Shown piece after piece: positions 40,994 to 42,400 of a DNA stretch of 42,400 bases. How positions within the stretch are numbered: position 1 is the first letter of the stretch; each line of letters opens with the position of its first letter. The notes under the pieces are model-generated. The model saw only the letters and a list, made by a program, of their open reading frames with translations, ran no database searches and had not been told where the DNA came from. The DNA is from Mucilaginibacter sp. (GTDB lineage: Bacteria > Bacteroidota > Bacteroidia > Sphingobacteriales > Sphingobacteriaceae), in contig JANXTT010000042.1 of assembly GCA_025352225.1 (NCBI GenBank), positions 1-42,400 on the forward strand, in the 5' to 3' direction. The position numbers and the translations under genes are program-made.

Positions 40994-42155
40994 TTATTTG
41001 TAATAATCTTCTCCTCGGATATTATCGTGATTAGGCATCGGCAGTTCATCGGCAAATATGCTTTCCTCATAGTTATCCATCTTGTTTTCAAGGATCTGTT
41101 GTATCGTTTTATAATTGTGTATGCCATAGCCAAGTGCCCTTCTGCAAGCAGTGGCCAGTCTTTCATTACCTGCCTTTTTTGCCAGGCTAAGAATACCGAC
41201 ACAGGATTTATAGGCTTGTTCCGGGTGTTGTTTACGGTCCAGTATCTTGAGGATATATAGCCTTACATCTTCGTGAATAGATGCGCCCCAACTCAAGAAC
41301 TTATCCGGTGTCCATTCAGTTACAAAGCGGTGCGTAGAAGCCATGTGGTCATCATCGGTAGTACAGCTGTAGGGGCTTTTGATGCGTTTATGAAGCGCGA
41401 TACGCTCGTAATTGGAGAATACCTCTACAATAGATTGAGAGTATAGCAGCTTTACCCGTTTACCAATATACCGGTAAGGTACGCTGTAATAATGCTTATC
41501 CGATCCAAGATTAACATGGCCGTTCTTCATTACTTTGGCATAAAACTGTTTTTTGAACTGGTAGCGCAGAACCGGTAAGGGCGCAAGCATTTGGCGTTCT
41601 ATTTCCTCAAACTGTAGCCTCCGGCTGTAGTTACGTCCTTTCAGCAATTGGCTGTTATGTACCTCCAGCGCCTCCTGGATAGCAATATTGAGTTCTGCTA
41701 AGGAATAATAAGTAACCTTGTTTAAAGGGGCGTAAATACGGGTGTACATGATCTTAACCGCACCCTCTACCAGTGCTTTATCACGCGGGCGGTACGCCCG
41801 CGCAGGTAGTATAGTTGTCCCGTAGTGATCTGCAAAGTCCTCGAATGTTTCGTTCAACGTAGGTTCATAGCGGCTGCTTTTAGTTACTGCCGCCTTTAAG
41901 TTATCAGGCACAATGGCATCAGGAACGCCGCCGATATAATGCAGCGTATTCTCACAAGCTGCAATAAAGTCCTCTTTCTGCTGGCTCATAACAGCCTCTA
42001 CGTAGGTGAGTTGGCTGGCTCCAAGAATAGCTACAAAAACTTCTACGGGTATGACTTCGCCTGTTTCTTTGTCTGTAAAGCTTAACTTTTCCCCTGCATA
42101 ATCAACATACAGCTTATCGCCGACCTTGTGATCCATGTGCATGGTCGGGTTTACC
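40994..42155 (-). pseudogene. istA: IS21 transposase IstA, 5' truncated
   Basis: The DDE transposase core is present: Asp in LYVDYAG (residue 14 of the ATG-started frame), Asp in IVPDNLKAAV (80) and Glu in LVEGAVKIM (126). The C-terminal domain follows to a normal end (HDNIRGEDYYK). A full IstA has about 500 residues. Here the frame runs upstream only 8 more codons (to a stop at 42164-42166), and homology ends at about 42155, where an IS66-like end begins. The N-terminal DNA-binding domain is missing. Confidence 0.85.
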
Positions 42156-42400
42156 GTAAGCTCGCACTATGCCCCATATTGACTTAATATTTGCGGTTTT
42201 GTACTTTCAGCATATTAAAGACAGGCAATATGCAAACAAGAAAAAGAAAGGGCAGACCAGTTTTGACTCGCAGTAAAGAGGAGATTTCTACATTAATGGC
42301 AGAATACGAGGAAAAGAAGTCGGAGATGAGCATTCCTGCTTTTTGCGAGCTTCACCTAGTAGGCAAGTCCACATTCTACAGCTGGCAGCGCAAGTACAGC
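42156..42400 (+). mobile_element. IS66-like insertion sequence inside istA (runs out of window)
   Basis: Starts with gtaagctcgcactatgcccc, and IS66-family ends begin with GTAA. It interrupts the istA frame. The left 8 bases (42148-42155) could be the target duplication. The family call rests on the end sequence and the first reading frame. Confidence 0.5.
42230..42400 (+). CDS. IS-encoded helix-turn-helix protein, N-terminal part (IS66 orfA-like)
   Basis: 57 codons to the window edge: a basic start (MQTRKRKGRPVLTRSKEEIS), then IPAFCELHLVGKSTFYSWQR, a helix-turn-helix of the type found in the first open frame of IS66-family elements. It lies 74 bases inside the presumed element end. The rest is outside the window. 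Confidence 0.55.
   Translation, partial: MQTRKRKGRPVLTRSKEEISTLMAEYEEKKSEMSIPAFCELHLVGKSTFYSWQRKYS

Larger units (their letters stand above)
40110..42155 (-). mobile_element. IS21-family insertion sequence, 5' part displaced
   Basis: It carries istA (partial) and istB in the usual order and spacing. The right end lies near 40110-40117 (tgttgaccatgtgattccgg follows inward), where similarity to island 1 stops. The other end is beyond an IS66-like element and not in the window. Confidence 0.75.
32920..42400 (+). mobile_element. island 2: second tRNA-Asp element, right end outside window
   Basis: It starts at the shared att core and has its own integrase, element S, HipBST, coiled-coil membrane protein, relaxase, MobC, candidate oriT and two small DNA-binding proteins. 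These backbone parts match those of island 1 gene by gene, but with clear divergence, so it is a relative and not a recent duplicate. The first cargo slot holds an HNH endonuclease instead of AbiE. From about 40110 on it is disrupted by nested insertion sequences. Confidence 0.8.

Noticed and set aside
1..42400. CRISPR arrays and cas genes
   Set aside because: No regularly spaced repeats with unique spacers and no Cas motifs were seen; the 40-base triple arrays before hipB are operators, too few and too short.

Overview
The window is from a Bacteroidota bacterium, most likely a Sphingobacteriaceae member (Mucilaginibacter/Pedobacter-like; this is inference). The evidence is the protein families present (Bacteroidetes-type integrases that lack the usual Arg I, a MobC/relaxase pair of Bacteroides type), AT-rich intergenic DNA, and a Bacteroidetes-type promoter (TTTG-N19-TATATTTG) just before the tRNA gene. 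Positions 1-3435 are ordinary chromosome: the 3' end of an M20 peptidase gene, a coiled-coil orphan, prfA (release factor 1) and tRNA-Asp(GTC).

The 3' end of tRNA-Asp is the attachment site of two genomic islands in tandem. The 15-bp sequence at the tRNA 3' end (3422-3436) recurs at 32905-32919. Directly after each copy lies a replacement terminator hairpin, an island-specific set of short repeats (probable integrase arm sites), and a 405-aa tyrosine integrase. Island 1 (about 29.5 kb, 3437-32919) is complete in the window. Island 2 (32920 to beyond 42400) is cut by the window edge. Island 1 carries a relaxase, a MobC protein and a candidate oriT but no conjugation (type IV secretion) genes, so it looks like an integrative mobilizable element rather than a self-transmissible one. 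Island 2 shows the same mobilization block as far as it can be seen.

Island 1 is packed with defence and addiction modules: an AbiE pair; an Mrr-type restriction enzyme; a type I restriction-modification locus (hsdR, site-specific recombinase, two convergent hsdS genes, hsdM) built to invert its specificity gene; a DUF1016 nuclease; a 1533-aa nuclease-STAND NTPase resembling Avs proteins; the mobilization block; a tripartite HipB/HipS/HipT-like toxin-antitoxin operon; and a three-gene operon of a DUF262 protein, a DUF3696-type ATPase and an unrecognised protein. Island 2 has the same skeleton (integrase, structured element, second HipBST, coiled-coil membrane protein, relaxase, MobC, oriT, two small DNA-binding proteins) but carries an HNH endonuclease in the first cargo slot. 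Its helix-turn-helix gene is cut by an IS21-family element, whose istA is in turn cut by an IS66-like element.

The most interesting structure lies between genes. There are a folded element conserved in both islands at the edge of the first cargo slot, a cloverleaf-like candidate oriT with compensatory changes, four copies of an imperfect palindromic repeat between cargo modules of island 1, three HipB-type operators at exact 40-bp spacing in both islands, and two inverted-repeat pairs in the hsdS genes that could yield four specificities. All protein names come from motif reading by eye; no database search was made.
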